Notes: generated by a model not told the origin, from the sequence alone. Counted from the stretch's first letter, positions 8,861 through 16,568 are shown. The stretch: DNA of 23,960 nt from JAYVIQ01 sp043770215 (GCA_043770215.1 JAYVIQ010000061.1:1-23960); one strand, 5' to 3'. Numbers and translations: made by a program.

Positions 8861-10207
8861 TTAAACAGTTATTCTACCAGTTTTTAGCAAATTGTAAATT
8901 TTTGATTTGGCTACGCCTAACGCCTCTGACGTTTCTACAACGTTTAGATTATATCTCTTAAGATAAGAAATTATTATTTCATTTTCATATTCCTTAAGTG
9001 TTTTTTGTTGGTAATTGAGTGGGTTGTTTGGACCTAATTCAAAAAATGTTAGGTCATGTGCTTCTATGGTTATGCCATTAGACATTACACAAGCCAAATC
9101 AATAACTGCTTTTAATTCTCTTACATTGCCAGGATAAGCGTAAGCGTTCAATTTAATCTTAGCAGACTCATGTATTGTCAAGGGTTTAGATTTATTTAAT
9201 TTTGAATATTCCTCCACAAAGAATTTGGCTAGGATAATAATATCTGCCCCTCTATTTCTTAGTGGAGGTAATTCTATGGGCAAACCCATAATTCTAAAAA
9301 ACAAGTCTTCTCTAAAGTTACCTTTACTTACTTCTGCTGAAAGCTTTTTATGTGTTGCTGTAATTAGCCTAATGTCTATTTTTATTGGTAGGTTAGAACC
9401 AACTTTTGTTACTTCTCTTTCTTGGATTACTCTTAATATTTTAGCCTGCAAAGAAAGGTCCATTTCTGCAATTTCATCCAGAAATAAAGTGCCCCCATTG
9501 GCTTCTTCAAATTTTCCTTTTTTAGCACCAATAGCACCAGTAAACGCTCCTTTTTCATGTCCGAAAAGTTCACTTTCTACAAGTTCTTTTGGAATAGCAC
9601 TCATATTCAATGCTACAAAAGGAGCTTTTTTTCTTGAGCTATTGTAGTGTATAGCTTTTGCAAATACTTCTTTTCCAGTCCCGGTTTCGCCAGTTAATGA
9701 TACATTAATGTTGGATTGAATAGCCTTTTGTACCAAAAGAAAGGTGTTTTTTATTGCTTCACTTTGCCCTATAATTGTGGATTCAAAAGCATATTTAGAT
9801 TCAAGTTTTTCTTTCAGAACCTCTACTTCTTTTTTTAGATTTTGATTTTCTCTAATGTTTATTATTGTCTTCCAAATAACATCTTTTGTGTTTTCATCTT
9901 TAATTATGTAGTCTTTTGCTCCAAGTTTTAAGAGTTTTACTGCTACTTTTATATCTTCTTGTCCACTAATTATTACAACAGGGATGTTGGCATTATATTT
10001 TATAACTTCTTTCAATAGATTTTCGCCATTCATATCTGGTAAACCAAAATCCATACAAACCAAATGTGGTTCTAAATATAAATTAGATAAAAAATCTTTT
10101 GCAGTATGAAACACAGTTACTTCATATTCAAGATTTAGGCTTAAATGATAGGATAAAATTTGTGCAAACCAAGCATCATCTTCCACAATGTATATTTTAA
10201 AAATCAT
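8861..10207 (-). CDS. Sigma-54-dependent NtrC-family response regulator
   Basis: This 448-aa protein has three domains. The receiver (1-115) has E9/D10, phospho-acceptor D53 in CMDFGLPD, S81 and K103, the last followed by D rather than proline. The AAA+ domain (about 143-380) has Walker A GETGTGKE (173-180), the sigma-54 contact loop GAFTGA (220-225), Walker B LFLDE (241-245), FREDLFFR (298-305) with the arginine finger, and GNVREL (360-365). A Fis-type helix-turn-helix lies at about 424-443 (ETSEALGVAKSKIYNLLKT). All catalytic motifs are intact, so it should bind an upstream site and drive open-complex formation by sigma-54 RNA polymerase. Its own promoter looks sigma-70-like. It is probably phosphorylated by the adjacent hybrid kinase. 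Its targets are unknown, and I found no convincing -24/-12 site in the window. Confidence 0.93.
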   Translation of the reverse strand: MIFKIYIVEDDAWFAQILSYHLSLNLEYEVTVFHTAKDFLSNLYLEPHLVCMDFGLPDMNGENLLKEVIKYNANIPVVIISGQEDIKVAVKLLKLGAKDYIIKDENTKDVIWKTIINIRENQNLKKEVEVLKEKLESKYAFESTIIGQSEAIKNTFLLVQKAIQSNINVSLTGETGTGKEVFAKAIHYNSSRKKAPFVALNMSAIPKELVESELFGHEKGAFTGAIGAKKGKFEEANGGTLFLDEIAEMDLSLQAKILRVIQEREVTKVGSNLPIKIDIRLITATHKKLSAEVSKGNFREDLFFRIMGLPIELPPLRNRGADIIILAKFFVEEYSKLNKSKPLTIHESAKIKLNAYAYPGNVRELKAVIDLACVMSNGITIEAHDLTFFELGPNNPLNYQQKTLKEYENEIIISYLKRYNLNVVETSEALGVAKSKIYNLLKTGRITV

Positions 10208-10263
10208 AGAATATTTGTAGTTGGGGAAATTGTATATTTAATCACTAAATAAGTAAATTAAAA

Positions 10264-10294
10264 CAAATTTACTCTTAAAGTTGGTTCAAGCAAA
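10264..10294 (-). promoter_or_regulatory. Bacteroidota-type promoter of the sigma-54 regulator gene
   Basis: Read on the minus strand this is TTTG (10294-10291), a 19-nt spacer and TAAATTTG (10271-10264). It matches the Bacteroidota primary-sigma consensus TTTG-N19-21-TAnnTTTG in both boxes and in spacing. It lies about 57 nt before the ATG of the regulator gene, giving a 5' leader of about 50 nt. Confidence 0.65.
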
Positions 10295-10410
10295 TAGTTT
10301 GGGTGTACTATTACATATTATGTAAAAGAGCAACTAAAAAGGTGCTAAAAGAGAGTATGTAGGTCTTTTTTCTACATCTATTTTAGGCTTTAATTCACAT
10401 TTTATATAAA

Positions 10411-10438
10411 CAAGAAAGAAAAAGCAATAATTAGCTTT
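10411..10438 (-). terminator. Weak stem-loop with U-rich tail at the end of phoU
   Basis: On the minus strand AAAGC, an 8-nt loop and GCTTT are followed by a U-rich run (TTCTTTC). The stem is only 5 bp and overlaps the phoU stop codon. It is the only terminator-like structure at the end of the pst-phoU operon and is a weak call. Confidence 0.3.
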
Positions 10439-11123
10439 AGTCTTTAGAAATCAATTTATTTTTCTTTTTAGAGTTGTGTTTCAATACTTTGGCATCTACA
10501 TAGAAAATAGATTCCTCTGCAATGTTTTTTAGCATATCTCCAGAGCGCTCTAGTTTTTGAACAATAGACAATAACCTTAGATAGTTTTCTGCATGTTGTA
10601 GGTCTAATCTTATGATGTCTGCTGTAACTTTTAAGGCAGCTACATTTATTTCATCTATAGCTTTATCAATCTTAAAAACTTTGCCTGCTTTTTCTGTGTC
10701 TTCTGTTTCAAAAGATTCTATAACATAATCAAACATTTGCAAAACATGTTCAAAAATTTCATTAAATCTTAGTTTATTTAGTATTTCTAGTTCAAATGGC
10801 TTATCAAAATCAGAAATGAACTTACCAATAGATTTTGCATTATCGCCTATTCTTTCTAAAAAAGTATTGATGCTCAAAACAGAGATAATCAGACGTAAAT
10901 CATCAGCTACTGGATTATACAAAGCCAATGTTTGCTCACAGTCTTTAACTATTTTAAGGTCGTAACCATTTACTTTTTTTTCGCTTGCTATTATTTCTTC
11001 TGAAATATCTTTATTAAATGTAAATAGAGCTTCTTGGCTACGAGCTACTTGTTTACGGGTTAGGTGCATCATTTCTAATACACTAGTCTTAATATTTTCT
11101 ACTTGGTTCTGTATTATTGCCAT
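10437..11123 (-). CDS. phoU: Phosphate transport system regulator PhoU
   Basis: This 228-aa cytoplasmic, mostly helical protein has the PhoU layout of two three-helix repeats. The first repeat holds VADDLRLIISVLSINTFLERIGDNAKSIG and the second holds LDLQHAENYLRLLSIVQKLERSGDMLKNIAEE. The paired E-R-x-G-D motifs are the metal-binding signature of the family. PhoU links Pst transporter state to the PhoR/PhoB-type two-component system and represses the Pho response when phosphate is plentiful. It follows pstB by 103 nt, is last in the pst operon and is the usual length. No PhoR or PhoB gene lies in the window, so its signalling partner must be encoded elsewhere. Confidence 0.93.
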   Translation of the reverse strand: MAIIQNQVENIKTSVLEMMHLTRKQVARSQEALFTFNKDISEEIIASEKKVNGYDLKIVKDCEQTLALYNPVADDLRLIISVLSINTFLERIGDNAKSIGKFISDFDKPFELEILNKLRFNEIFEHVLQMFDYVIESFETEDTEKAGKVFKIDKAIDEINVAALKVTADIIRLDLQHAENYLRLLSIVQKLERSGDMLKNIAEESIFYVDAKVLKHNSKKKNKLISKD

Positions 11124-11145
11124 GATTTTTGTTTTTATATTAAGT

Positions 11146-11153
11146 CAAATGTA
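11146..11153 (-). promoter_or_regulatory. Possible -7 element for separate phoU transcription
   Basis: TACATTTG on the minus strand fits TAnnTTTG and lies 22 nt before the phoU ATG, in the 103-nt spacer after pstB. No -33 TTG is seen at the right distance. It may allow some phoU expression independent of the pst promoter. Confidence 0.25.
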
Positions 11154-11226
11154 AAATAGCTCAATTTTATACATAGAGCAGTGAATTTTAAAAGGGGCTA
11201 TTCATTAATTTATTAGTAAAGAAAGA

Positions 11227-12015
11227 TCAACCAAATCTACCTGTAATGTAATTCTGAGTGCGCTCTTCTTTTGGATTTGTAAATACGTTTTTGGTCTTAC
11301 CATATTCTACAAGTTCGCCCATATAAAAGAAAGCAGTTCTATCACTTATTCTGCTTGCCTGTTGCATATTATGTGTAACGATAACTATGGTATATTGTTC
11401 TTTTAATTGCAAGATTAATTCCTCTAGCTTTGCAGTAGAAATAGGGTCAAGTGCAGAGGCAGGCTCATCCATTAGTATAACTGAAGGTTTTACAGCTAAA
11501 GTTCTAGCAATACATAACCTTTGTTGCTGACCTCCAGACAAAGCCAAGGCAGATTTTTTCAGATCGTCTTTTACTTCTTCCCAAAGATTTGCTTGTTTAA
11601 GTGTAGTTTCTACTATTCCTTCTAAATCACTTTTGCTGGTGTTTCCTTGAATTTTCAACCCGTAGATTACGTTTTCAAAAATAGTTTTTGGAAAAGGATT
11701 TGGTTTTTGGAATACTATTCCTACTTCTTGCCTTAGTTCTTCTACATTTATTTTTTTGTCATAAATGTCATTTCCATTGAGTAAAATATCCCCCTCTTTT
11801 CTAAAGATTTCAATATAATCATTCATTCGGTTGAGGGTTCTAAGTACGGTAGATTTCCCGCAGCCAGAAGGGCCTATAAATGCAGTTACTGAGTTTTTTC
11901 TAATGGACAAATCCACATCATGAACTACTTGTTTTTGTCCATAATAAATAGAAAGCTTTTTTGCTTCTATGGTTACTTTTGAATTATCCGTAGGATCTTT
12001 TATTAATTCTTCCAT
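11227..12015 (-). CDS. pstB: Phosphate ABC transporter ATP-binding protein PstB
   Basis: This 262-aa ATPase powers the Pst high-affinity phosphate importer. It has Walker A GPSGCGKST (48-56), the Q-loop in VFQKPNPF (Q103), the ABC signature LSGGQQQR (159-166), Walker B VILMDEP (179-185) and the switch histidine in THN (H215). The Q-loop KPNPFP and the early KLSIYYGQKQ are typical of PstB. An ATG at 12072 in the same frame would add 19 residues but would lie 53 nt inside pstA. I prefer the ATG at 12015, four nt after the pstA stop, which gives the standard PstB length and N-terminus. It is coupled to pstA upstream and followed by phoU. Confidence 0.95.
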   Translation of the reverse strand: MEELIKDPTDNSKVTIEAKKLSIYYGQKQVVHDVDLSIRKNSVTAFIGPSGCGKSTVLRTLNRMNDYIEIFRKEGDILLNGNDIYDKKINVEELRQEVGIVFQKPNPFPKTIFENVIYGLKIQGNTSKSDLEGIVETTLKQANLWEEVKDDLKKSALALSGGQQQRLCIARTLAVKPSVILMDEPASALDPISTAKLEELILQLKEQYTIVIVTHNMQQASRISDRTAFFYMGELVEYGKTKNVFTNPKEERTQNYITGRFG

Positions 12016-12019
12016 GAAT

Positions 12020-12883
12020 TTACCATTTAACTTTTTTCTGCCATTTATTTCTAAGGTAAATTGCAAACCCATTCAACATAAATGTCAATAACAGAAGTAC
12101 AACTATAGCTCCAGATGCATTGGGCATAAATTCTTCTCTTTCTCCAACCCAATTGTAAATTTGCATAGGTAATACAGTAAAGAAGTCCATAATGCCAGAG
12201 GGTACTTTTTTGATGTAAAGTACTGTACCTAAAATCAATAGTGGTGCTGTTTCTCCTATTGCTCTAGATAAAGCCAATATTGTTCCAGTCATAATACCTC
12301 CTACAGATGAGGGTAAAATGGTAAACCAAATGGTTTGCCATTTAGTAGCTCCTAAGCCGTAAGAAGCCTCTTTTAAGCTTTTTGGCACAGATCGTATTGC
12401 TTCTCTTGTAGAAACTATAATTACGGGCAAAATTAAAAGTGATAATGTAAAAGCACCAGCAATCACTACATTTGAGTTTTCAAATGCCAACAAACCTTTA
12501 AATAATGATACACCTAATAAACCATAAATTACAGAGGGTACTCCTGCTAGATTAGAGAGGTTTAGCTCCAAAAAATTAGACATTTTGTTTTTCTTGGTGT
12601 ACTCTTCTAAGTATACTCCAGCAGAAACACCTAAAGGGATAGAGATAAATGCGGTTAGGAAAAATACCCATAGAGTACCACCTAAAGCGGGTAAAATACC
12701 TGCTCTTTTGGCAGATAATGAAGAAGGTGGGCTGGTCAAAAATTTCCAGTTTATTCTGCTAATGCCCTGTTCTGCAATATCATAGATAAATACAACCAAA
12801 ACTACCAAAACCAAGGCAGTTAGTAGCATGCCTGTATATTTGAATAATGTGTTGTACAAACGATTTTTTTGAGTACTATTCAT
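12020..12883 (-). CDS. pstA: Phosphate ABC transporter permease PstA
   Basis: This 287-aa inner-membrane protein has about six helices and the binding-protein-dependent permease motif EASYGLGATKWQTIWFTILP, which docks with PstB. A RAIGETAPLL segment typical of PstA follows it. The C-terminus is short and basic (LRNKWQKKVKW). It forms the phosphate channel as a heterodimer with PstC. Its ATG overlaps the last 8 nt of pstC, and its stop is 4 nt from the pstB start, so the three are translated together. Length and motifs are normal. Confidence 0.94.
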   Translation of the reverse strand: MNSTQKNRLYNTLFKYTGMLLTALVLVVLVVFIYDIAEQGISRINWKFLTSPPSSLSAKRAGILPALGGTLWVFFLTAFISIPLGVSAGVYLEEYTKKNKMSNFLELNLSNLAGVPSVIYGLLGVSLFKGLLAFENSNVVIAGAFTLSLLILPVIIVSTREAIRSVPKSLKEASYGLGATKWQTIWFTILPSSVGGIMTGTILALSRAIGETAPLLILGTVLYIKKVPSGIMDFFTVLPMQIYNWVGEREEFMPNASGAIVVLLLLTFMLNGFAIYLRNKWQKKVKW

Positions 12884-13757
12884 ATTGAGCGTGGAAACGA
12901 CGTTTTATATAAAAACTAATGCTATTTAAAATAAAAGTAAATACAAATAAAGCCATACCTACCGCAAAAATACTTTTGTAGCGTAGAGAACCAAATTCCA
13001 CATCTCCAGATGCTGTTTCTGCCATATAAGTAGTAATGGTCATGACGCTTTCAAGTGGGTTAAATGTAAGTTGAGGTTTTGTACCTGCAGCCATAACTAC
13101 AATCATGGTTTCGCCTATGGCTCTTGAAATGCCCAATATGATAGAAACCATAATGCCAGAAGATGCTGATGGAACAACTACTCTAAATGCAGTTTGCAAT
13201 GTGGTAGCTCCCAAACCATAAGAAGCCTCTCTCAAAGATTTTGGTACTGCGTTTAGTGCGTCCTCGCTCAGTGAAGAGATAATGGGTAAAATCATAATAG
13301 ACATTACTATGCCTGCAGATAGAGCATTAAATAGCGGTAAGTCTGGCAAAAGCATTCTTAAAAAAGGGGTTAAAACAGCAAGCGCAAAGTATCCGTAAAC
13401 AACCGTAGGTACAGCAGCAAGCAATTCTAATAGGGGTTTTAAAATTCTCCTTATTTTGTCTGAAGCATATTCTCTTAAAAAAACAGCAATAACTAAACCA
13501 ATTGGAACTGCCAAACATACGGCAATAGAGGTAGTTAACAATGTGCCGCTTAAAAGCACTAAAACTCCGTATTTAGGGTTTTGCTCGTTGGCTGGATTCC
13601 ACTCCTTATCTGTCAAAAAACTTAAAATAGAAATTTCAGAAAAGAAATCAATAGATTCTGAAAACAATACCCATAAAATTCCTAAAGTAGTTAAAATAGT
13701 TATTCCAGCGCTTAGAGCTAAGAATTTTTCTATTGCTTTTTCAGTCCAATTTTTCAT
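12876..13757 (-). CDS. pstC: Phosphate ABC transporter permease PstC
   Basis: This 293-aa inner-membrane protein is the second half of the Pst channel. It has the coupling motif REASYGLGATTLQTAFRVVVP, then SRAIGETMIVVMAAG, a PstC hallmark, and about six hydrophobic helices. The segment LLAAVPTVVYGYFAL is the conserved family loop. It overlaps pstA by 8 nt. It is separated from pstS by 82 nt that contain a strong stem-loop with a U tract, so its level probably depends on read-through from the pstS promoter. Confidence 0.94.
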   Translation of the reverse strand: MKNWTEKAIEKFLALSAGITILTTLGILWVLFSESIDFFSEISILSFLTDKEWNPANEQNPKYGVLVLLSGTLLTTSIAVCLAVPIGLVIAVFLREYASDKIRRILKPLLELLAAVPTVVYGYFALAVLTPFLRMLLPDLPLFNALSAGIVMSIMILPIISSLSEDALNAVPKSLREASYGLGATTLQTAFRVVVPSASSGIMVSIILGISRAIGETMIVVMAAGTKPQLTFNPLESVMTITTYMAETASGDVEFGSLRYKSIFAVGMALFVFTFILNSISFYIKRRFHAQYE

Positions 13758-13780
13758 TTTAGAATTTACTAATCCACAAA

Positions 13781-13816
13781 AATAAAAAAACTAGGGCTTA
13801 TTATCTAAACCCTAGT
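13781..13816 (-). terminator. Stem-loop terminator/attenuator between pstS and pstC
   Basis: On the minus strand ACTAGGGTTTA pairs with TAAGCCCTAGT (11 bp with one G-U) around a 5-nt loop GATAA. A run of seven T residues follows directly. This is a good intrinsic-terminator shape, placed in the middle of an otherwise coupled operon. It probably stops most transcripts after pstS and lets a fraction continue into pstCAB-phoU. It may also protect the pstS mRNA 3' end. Confidence 0.75.
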
Positions 13817-13839
13817 CCATTACTTTTAGTGTAAGTATG

Positions 13840-14793
13840 TTATTTTTTTGTTACAAAATTGTTAAGCGCCGCAACTTGTTCTTTTTGCTCAGCGTCTGTC
13901 ATAGGTATATACCCTACTGTTTTAGCAACTTCATTTACATTAGCCAAATAAAAATCTACAAAAGCTTTTACTTCAGGTTTTTTAATTGCTGCATCACTTA
14001 CATATATGAATATAGGTCTAGATAGTGGCGCATAAGATTTATCCATAATTGTTTCTAAAGACGGAGTAATAGCTCCTTTGCCGCCATCTACAGGTACTAC
14101 TTTTAGTTTACCTTTGTTTTCTATATAATATGCAAAACCAAAATAGCCAAGTGCGTTTACATCATCTGCAACACCTTTTACAAGCATGTTGTCGTTTTCA
14201 CTTGAGTTAAAATCTGTACGCAAACTACCTTCTTTACCTACAATCTCTTCTTTAAAATAGTCATACGTACCAGATGCGGTACCAGGACCATATAAGTTTA
14301 TTTTATCTTTTGGCCAAGTTGGTCTTACATCTGCCCAAGTCATAGCTTTTGTAGCAGAATTTTCCCATATTTTTTTCAATTCTTCTACTGTAAGTTTGTC
14401 TACAAACTTATTTTTTGGATTTACAACAATTGTTAGTCCATCATAAGCAATAGTAAGCTGTTGGTATTTGATGTTGTTTTTTGCGCAATCTTCACCTTCA
14501 GCATCTTTTATTGGTCTAGAAGCATCGCTTAAATCTATTTCACCAGTAGCAAATTTTTTGAAACCTCCACCAGTACCAGATTGTGCTACCAATACTTTTA
14601 CATCTGGGTTTTCATCTCCAAACAACTCTGCTAAACCTGCAGAAATAGGATATACTGTGCTAGAACCGTCTATTTTGATTGTGCCAGAGCTCACTGCTGT
14701 AGAATCTTCAGCAGCCGCTTCTGTTTTTTCTGCACCTCCGCAAGAGAACAATGCTGATGCTAGGGCAAGTATAGATATAAATTTTATTTTCAT
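13840..14793 (-). CDS. pstS: Phosphate-binding lipoprotein PstS
   Basis: This 317-aa protein starts with a lipoprotein signal ending LFSC (C18 acylated), followed by a short acidic/alanine linker. The mature part has DGSSTVYPISAGLAELF, AQSGTGGGFKKFATGEIDLS, DASRPIKDAE and later GPGTASGTYDYF. These are the phosphate-contact loops of the PstS family (the SphX-like branch). It binds phosphate in the periplasm, anchored to the inner membrane, and delivers it to PstCA. It has its own upstream regulatory region with 11-bp repeats. A terminator follows it, which fits the higher binding-protein dose seen in many ABC systems. Confidence 0.95.
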   Translation of the reverse strand: MKIKFISILALASALFSCGGAEKTEAAAEDSTAVSSGTIKIDGSSTVYPISAGLAELFGDENPDVKVLVAQSGTGGGFKKFATGEIDLSDASRPIKDAEGEDCAKNNIKYQQLTIAYDGLTIVVNPKNKFVDKLTVEELKKIWENSATKAMTWADVRPTWPKDKINLYGPGTASGTYDYFKEEIVGKEGSLRTDFNSSENDNMLVKGVADDVNALGYFGFAYYIENKGKLKVVPVDGGKGAITPSLETIMDKSYAPLSRPIFIYVSDAAIKKPEVKAFVDFYLANVNEVAKTVGYIPMTDAEQKEQVAALNNFVTKK

Positions 14794-14813
14794 TTTTGCT
14801 GTTGTTTATGGTG

Positions 14814-14870
14814 CAATATTAAGTGTATATTTTTAAATCTACGTTAACTAAATGTTAATTATTGATTATG
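14814..14870 (-). promoter_or_regulatory. Candidate Pho box and promoter of pstS
   Basis: The plus strand shows GTTAAC (14843-14848), GTTAAT (14854-14859) and ATTATG (14865-14870), each 11 bp after the last. On the minus strand the sequence TAATATTG (14821-14814) resembles the -7 box TAnnTTTG with one mismatch, and 21 nt separate it from the first repeat. So the repeats sit where an activator such as a PhoB-type regulator would replace the -33 contact. The call is based on periodicity and the neighbouring genes. Confidence 0.5.
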
Positions 14871-14875
14871 AACGT

Positions 14876-16117
14876 TTAGAAATTCATTTGAGCTTGTAAC
14901 CTTAGCAATGAGCCTTCTTGCAAATTATTTTGCTTAGTAAAATCTTCAAATCTTCTTTTGGAATGTGTGTACATAGCTACAAACTCAAAATTTTTGTTTG
15001 GTTGCCATTCTACCCCCACTTCTACTTCTTTTACTTCATAGTTTCTAGCATCTAATTCGTGTTTTTTTCCTCCATCATACACTTGGTATCTTGTAAATGG
15101 TATAATTGTATGATTTCCTTTTTTCAATAAGTAACTCAAAGTTACATATCCGCCTTTTAAATCGCTAACCTGCAAAGTATCTTTTCCTTTGTTAAACTCT
15201 GGTCCTTCTCCAATATTATACTCTGCCTGTATACCAAATGGTTTAGGATATAAAATAAATGAAGCTGCTGCTCTCTGATCTAAATAATCTAAATTTTTTA
15301 CAAATTTTGTTCCTGTACTTACATTATTTACGTCCACTTGTCCTGTATATGCTTGTATACCAGGTTCTATTATTTGATTTCCTACTGCAAAAGGGTAAGA
15401 TACTCTAGCTACCAAATGAGGTTTATCGTTTGTTTCTGATTGGTTTGCCGTTTGACCATTGTATGCCCCAAAAGCAAATACCCCATAATCTCCGCTACCT
15501 TTTAATCCAGATTTTACCAACTCAGCAAATAATTCTCTTTTTTGTTTTGGAGCCCAGTAAAAAAATATTCCCAAATCTCGCTCATTAGATAGTGCACTAT
15601 TCAATGCATCATTCCTGTCCAAAGGCAATCTGTTTTGACTTGACTGTAAATTTTCAAACCCATAGGGTATTTTACTTTGCCCTATTCTAAATCTAAATTC
15701 ATTGTCATTGTCTAAACCAATATCAAAATACATATCTCTTAGCTGAGCAAAATTGTTAGATGTACCTGCGGTACTTGCAAAATCTGGCTGGATATAAAAG
15801 TATACATTTTTGGCTACTTGACCAGAAAAAATGATACGAGCTCTACGAATAAAAAAGCCACCATTGCCTCCCCAACTTCTATCGCATTGCTCACAAACCA
15901 ACTTGTCATTTGTTTCAAGCAATCTGTTGTACCTTACTTGTGCGTAACCTCTTATAGAAAAAGATTCGAACCATTGTTTTGATGGTTTGTTTTCTACAAC
16001 TCGCTTTATTGATTCTATCTCTAATTGACTACTGTCTGTAGTTTGTGCTGATACACTTGTGGTAATTAAACCAAAAACTAAACCTATTAAGGATGCGATT
16101 TTAATTGTTTTTTTCAT
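14876..16117 (-). CDS. Phosphate-selective porin (OprO/OprP family)
   Basis: This is a 413-aa outer-membrane beta-barrel. The start was put at the second ATG, where the protein begins MKKTIKIASLIGLVFGLIT and gives a clean signal peptide cleaved after VSAQ. An upstream ATG at 16135 would add only MYNKTK. The mature part has the family's FSIRGYAQVRYNRLL strand, FFIRRARIIFSGQVAKNVYF, DMYFDIGLDNDNEFRFRIGQ and IPYGFENLQSSQNRL. It ends in phenylalanine (RLQAQMNF), as needed for barrel assembly. It should admit phosphate or polyphosphate to the periplasm for PstS. It precedes pstS by 82 nt, and a cluster of 11-bp repeats lies upstream. It contains a CEQC pair on a loop near residue 75, perhaps a disulfide. 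Confidence 0.88.
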   Translation of the reverse strand: MKKTIKIASLIGLVFGLITTSVSAQTTDSSQLEIESIKRVVENKPSKQWFESFSIRGYAQVRYNRLLETNDKLVCEQCDRSWGGNGGFFIRRARIIFSGQVAKNVYFYIQPDFASTAGTSNNFAQLRDMYFDIGLDNDNEFRFRIGQSKIPYGFENLQSSQNRLPLDRNDALNSALSNERDLGIFFYWAPKQKRELFAELVKSGLKGSGDYGVFAFGAYNGQTANQSETNDKPHLVARVSYPFAVGNQIIEPGIQAYTGQVDVNNVSTGTKFVKNLDYLDQRAAASFILYPKPFGIQAEYNIGEGPEFNKGKDTLQVSDLKGGYVTLSYLLKKGNHTIIPFTRYQVYDGGKKHELDARNYEVKEVEVGVEWQPNKNFEFVAMYTHSKRRFEDFTKQNNLQEGSLLRLQAQMNF

Positions 16118-16194
16118 CTTTGTCTTGTTATACAATACAAAGATTAGAGCTTAAATTTTTATAAAAAAGATGGCTCAAATCTGTTCATGTTTTT

Positions 16195-16262
16195 TTAACT
16201 TTTAATTAATATATGATTAACATTAAAACATAAATACATTTATTTGTTAACTTTAAATTAAC
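16195..16262 (-). promoter_or_regulatory. Candidate Pho-box cluster of the phosphate porin
   Basis: TTAAC (16195), TTAAT (16206) and TTAAC (16217) are exactly 11 bp apart. A second pair, TTAAC (16247) and TTAAC (16258), is again 11 bp apart. The same motif and spacing occur before pstS. The clusters lie 78-145 bp upstream of the porin start. Tandem 11-bp-spaced repeats are how PhoB-type regulators bind, and the cyanobacterial box is also built on TTAAC. Confidence 0.5.
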
Positions 16263-16420
16263 ATATAAGGTTTTTGTTTGTTTAATATTACCAAAACATC
16301 ACCAAAATTGTTTGATTCCTTTAATGTTTTATTCTAATAATGATTGTTTTTTCCATTGCTTTTAAAAGATTTTGTAAATATCCGTAATTGTATCAGTAGT
16401 GAAATTGATTAGTGATTTTG

Positions 16421-16540
16421 GACGAAACCCTATCGGGTCAGGCTCTATGTTTTCGCTTTTTTTGCTGAAAAAGCAAAAAAGAGCTCCGCTTCGATCCTTT
16501 TCGCTAAAAAAATAATAGGTATTGGTATCCTTGCGGATAT
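16421..16540. repeat. Probable dispersed intergenic repeat element with hairpin
   Basis: This segment is clearly richer in G+C than the flanks. It begins near GACGAAACCCTATCGGGTCA, continues with GAGCTCCGCTTCGATCC, and ends near TATCCTTGCGGATA (a small hairpin). In the middle, TTTTTTGCT (16458-16466) and AGCAAAAAA (16472-16480) form a perfect 9-bp stem with loop GAAAA, which could terminate transcription from both sides. Similar short GC-richer intergenic blocks are scattered in many Bacteroidota genomes (from memory). Only one copy is inside this window, so repetition itself is inferred. Confidence 0.4.
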
Positions 16541-16568
16541 TCACAAAAGATTTTTTTGGTAAATAAAA

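Noticed and set aside
9225..9647. 140-codon frame antisense to the sigma-54 regulator
   Set aside because: It covers the conserved AAA+ core (Walker A to the arginine finger), whose sense reading is certain.
12016..12072. Longer pstB start at 12072
   Set aside because: It would overlap pstA by 53 nt and add an N-terminus not seen in PstB; the ATG at 12015 fits the family.
12383..12402. TGGCAC...TTGC resembling a sigma-54 -24/-12 promoter
   Set aside because: The spacing between the two parts is 8 nt instead of about 5, and it lies inside pstA on the opposite strand, with no gene to drive.
16362..16544. 60-codon minus-strand frame
   Set aside because: It lies across the repeat-like hairpin block, has no signal, domain or plausible start context, and its composition follows the repeat and not a coding gene.
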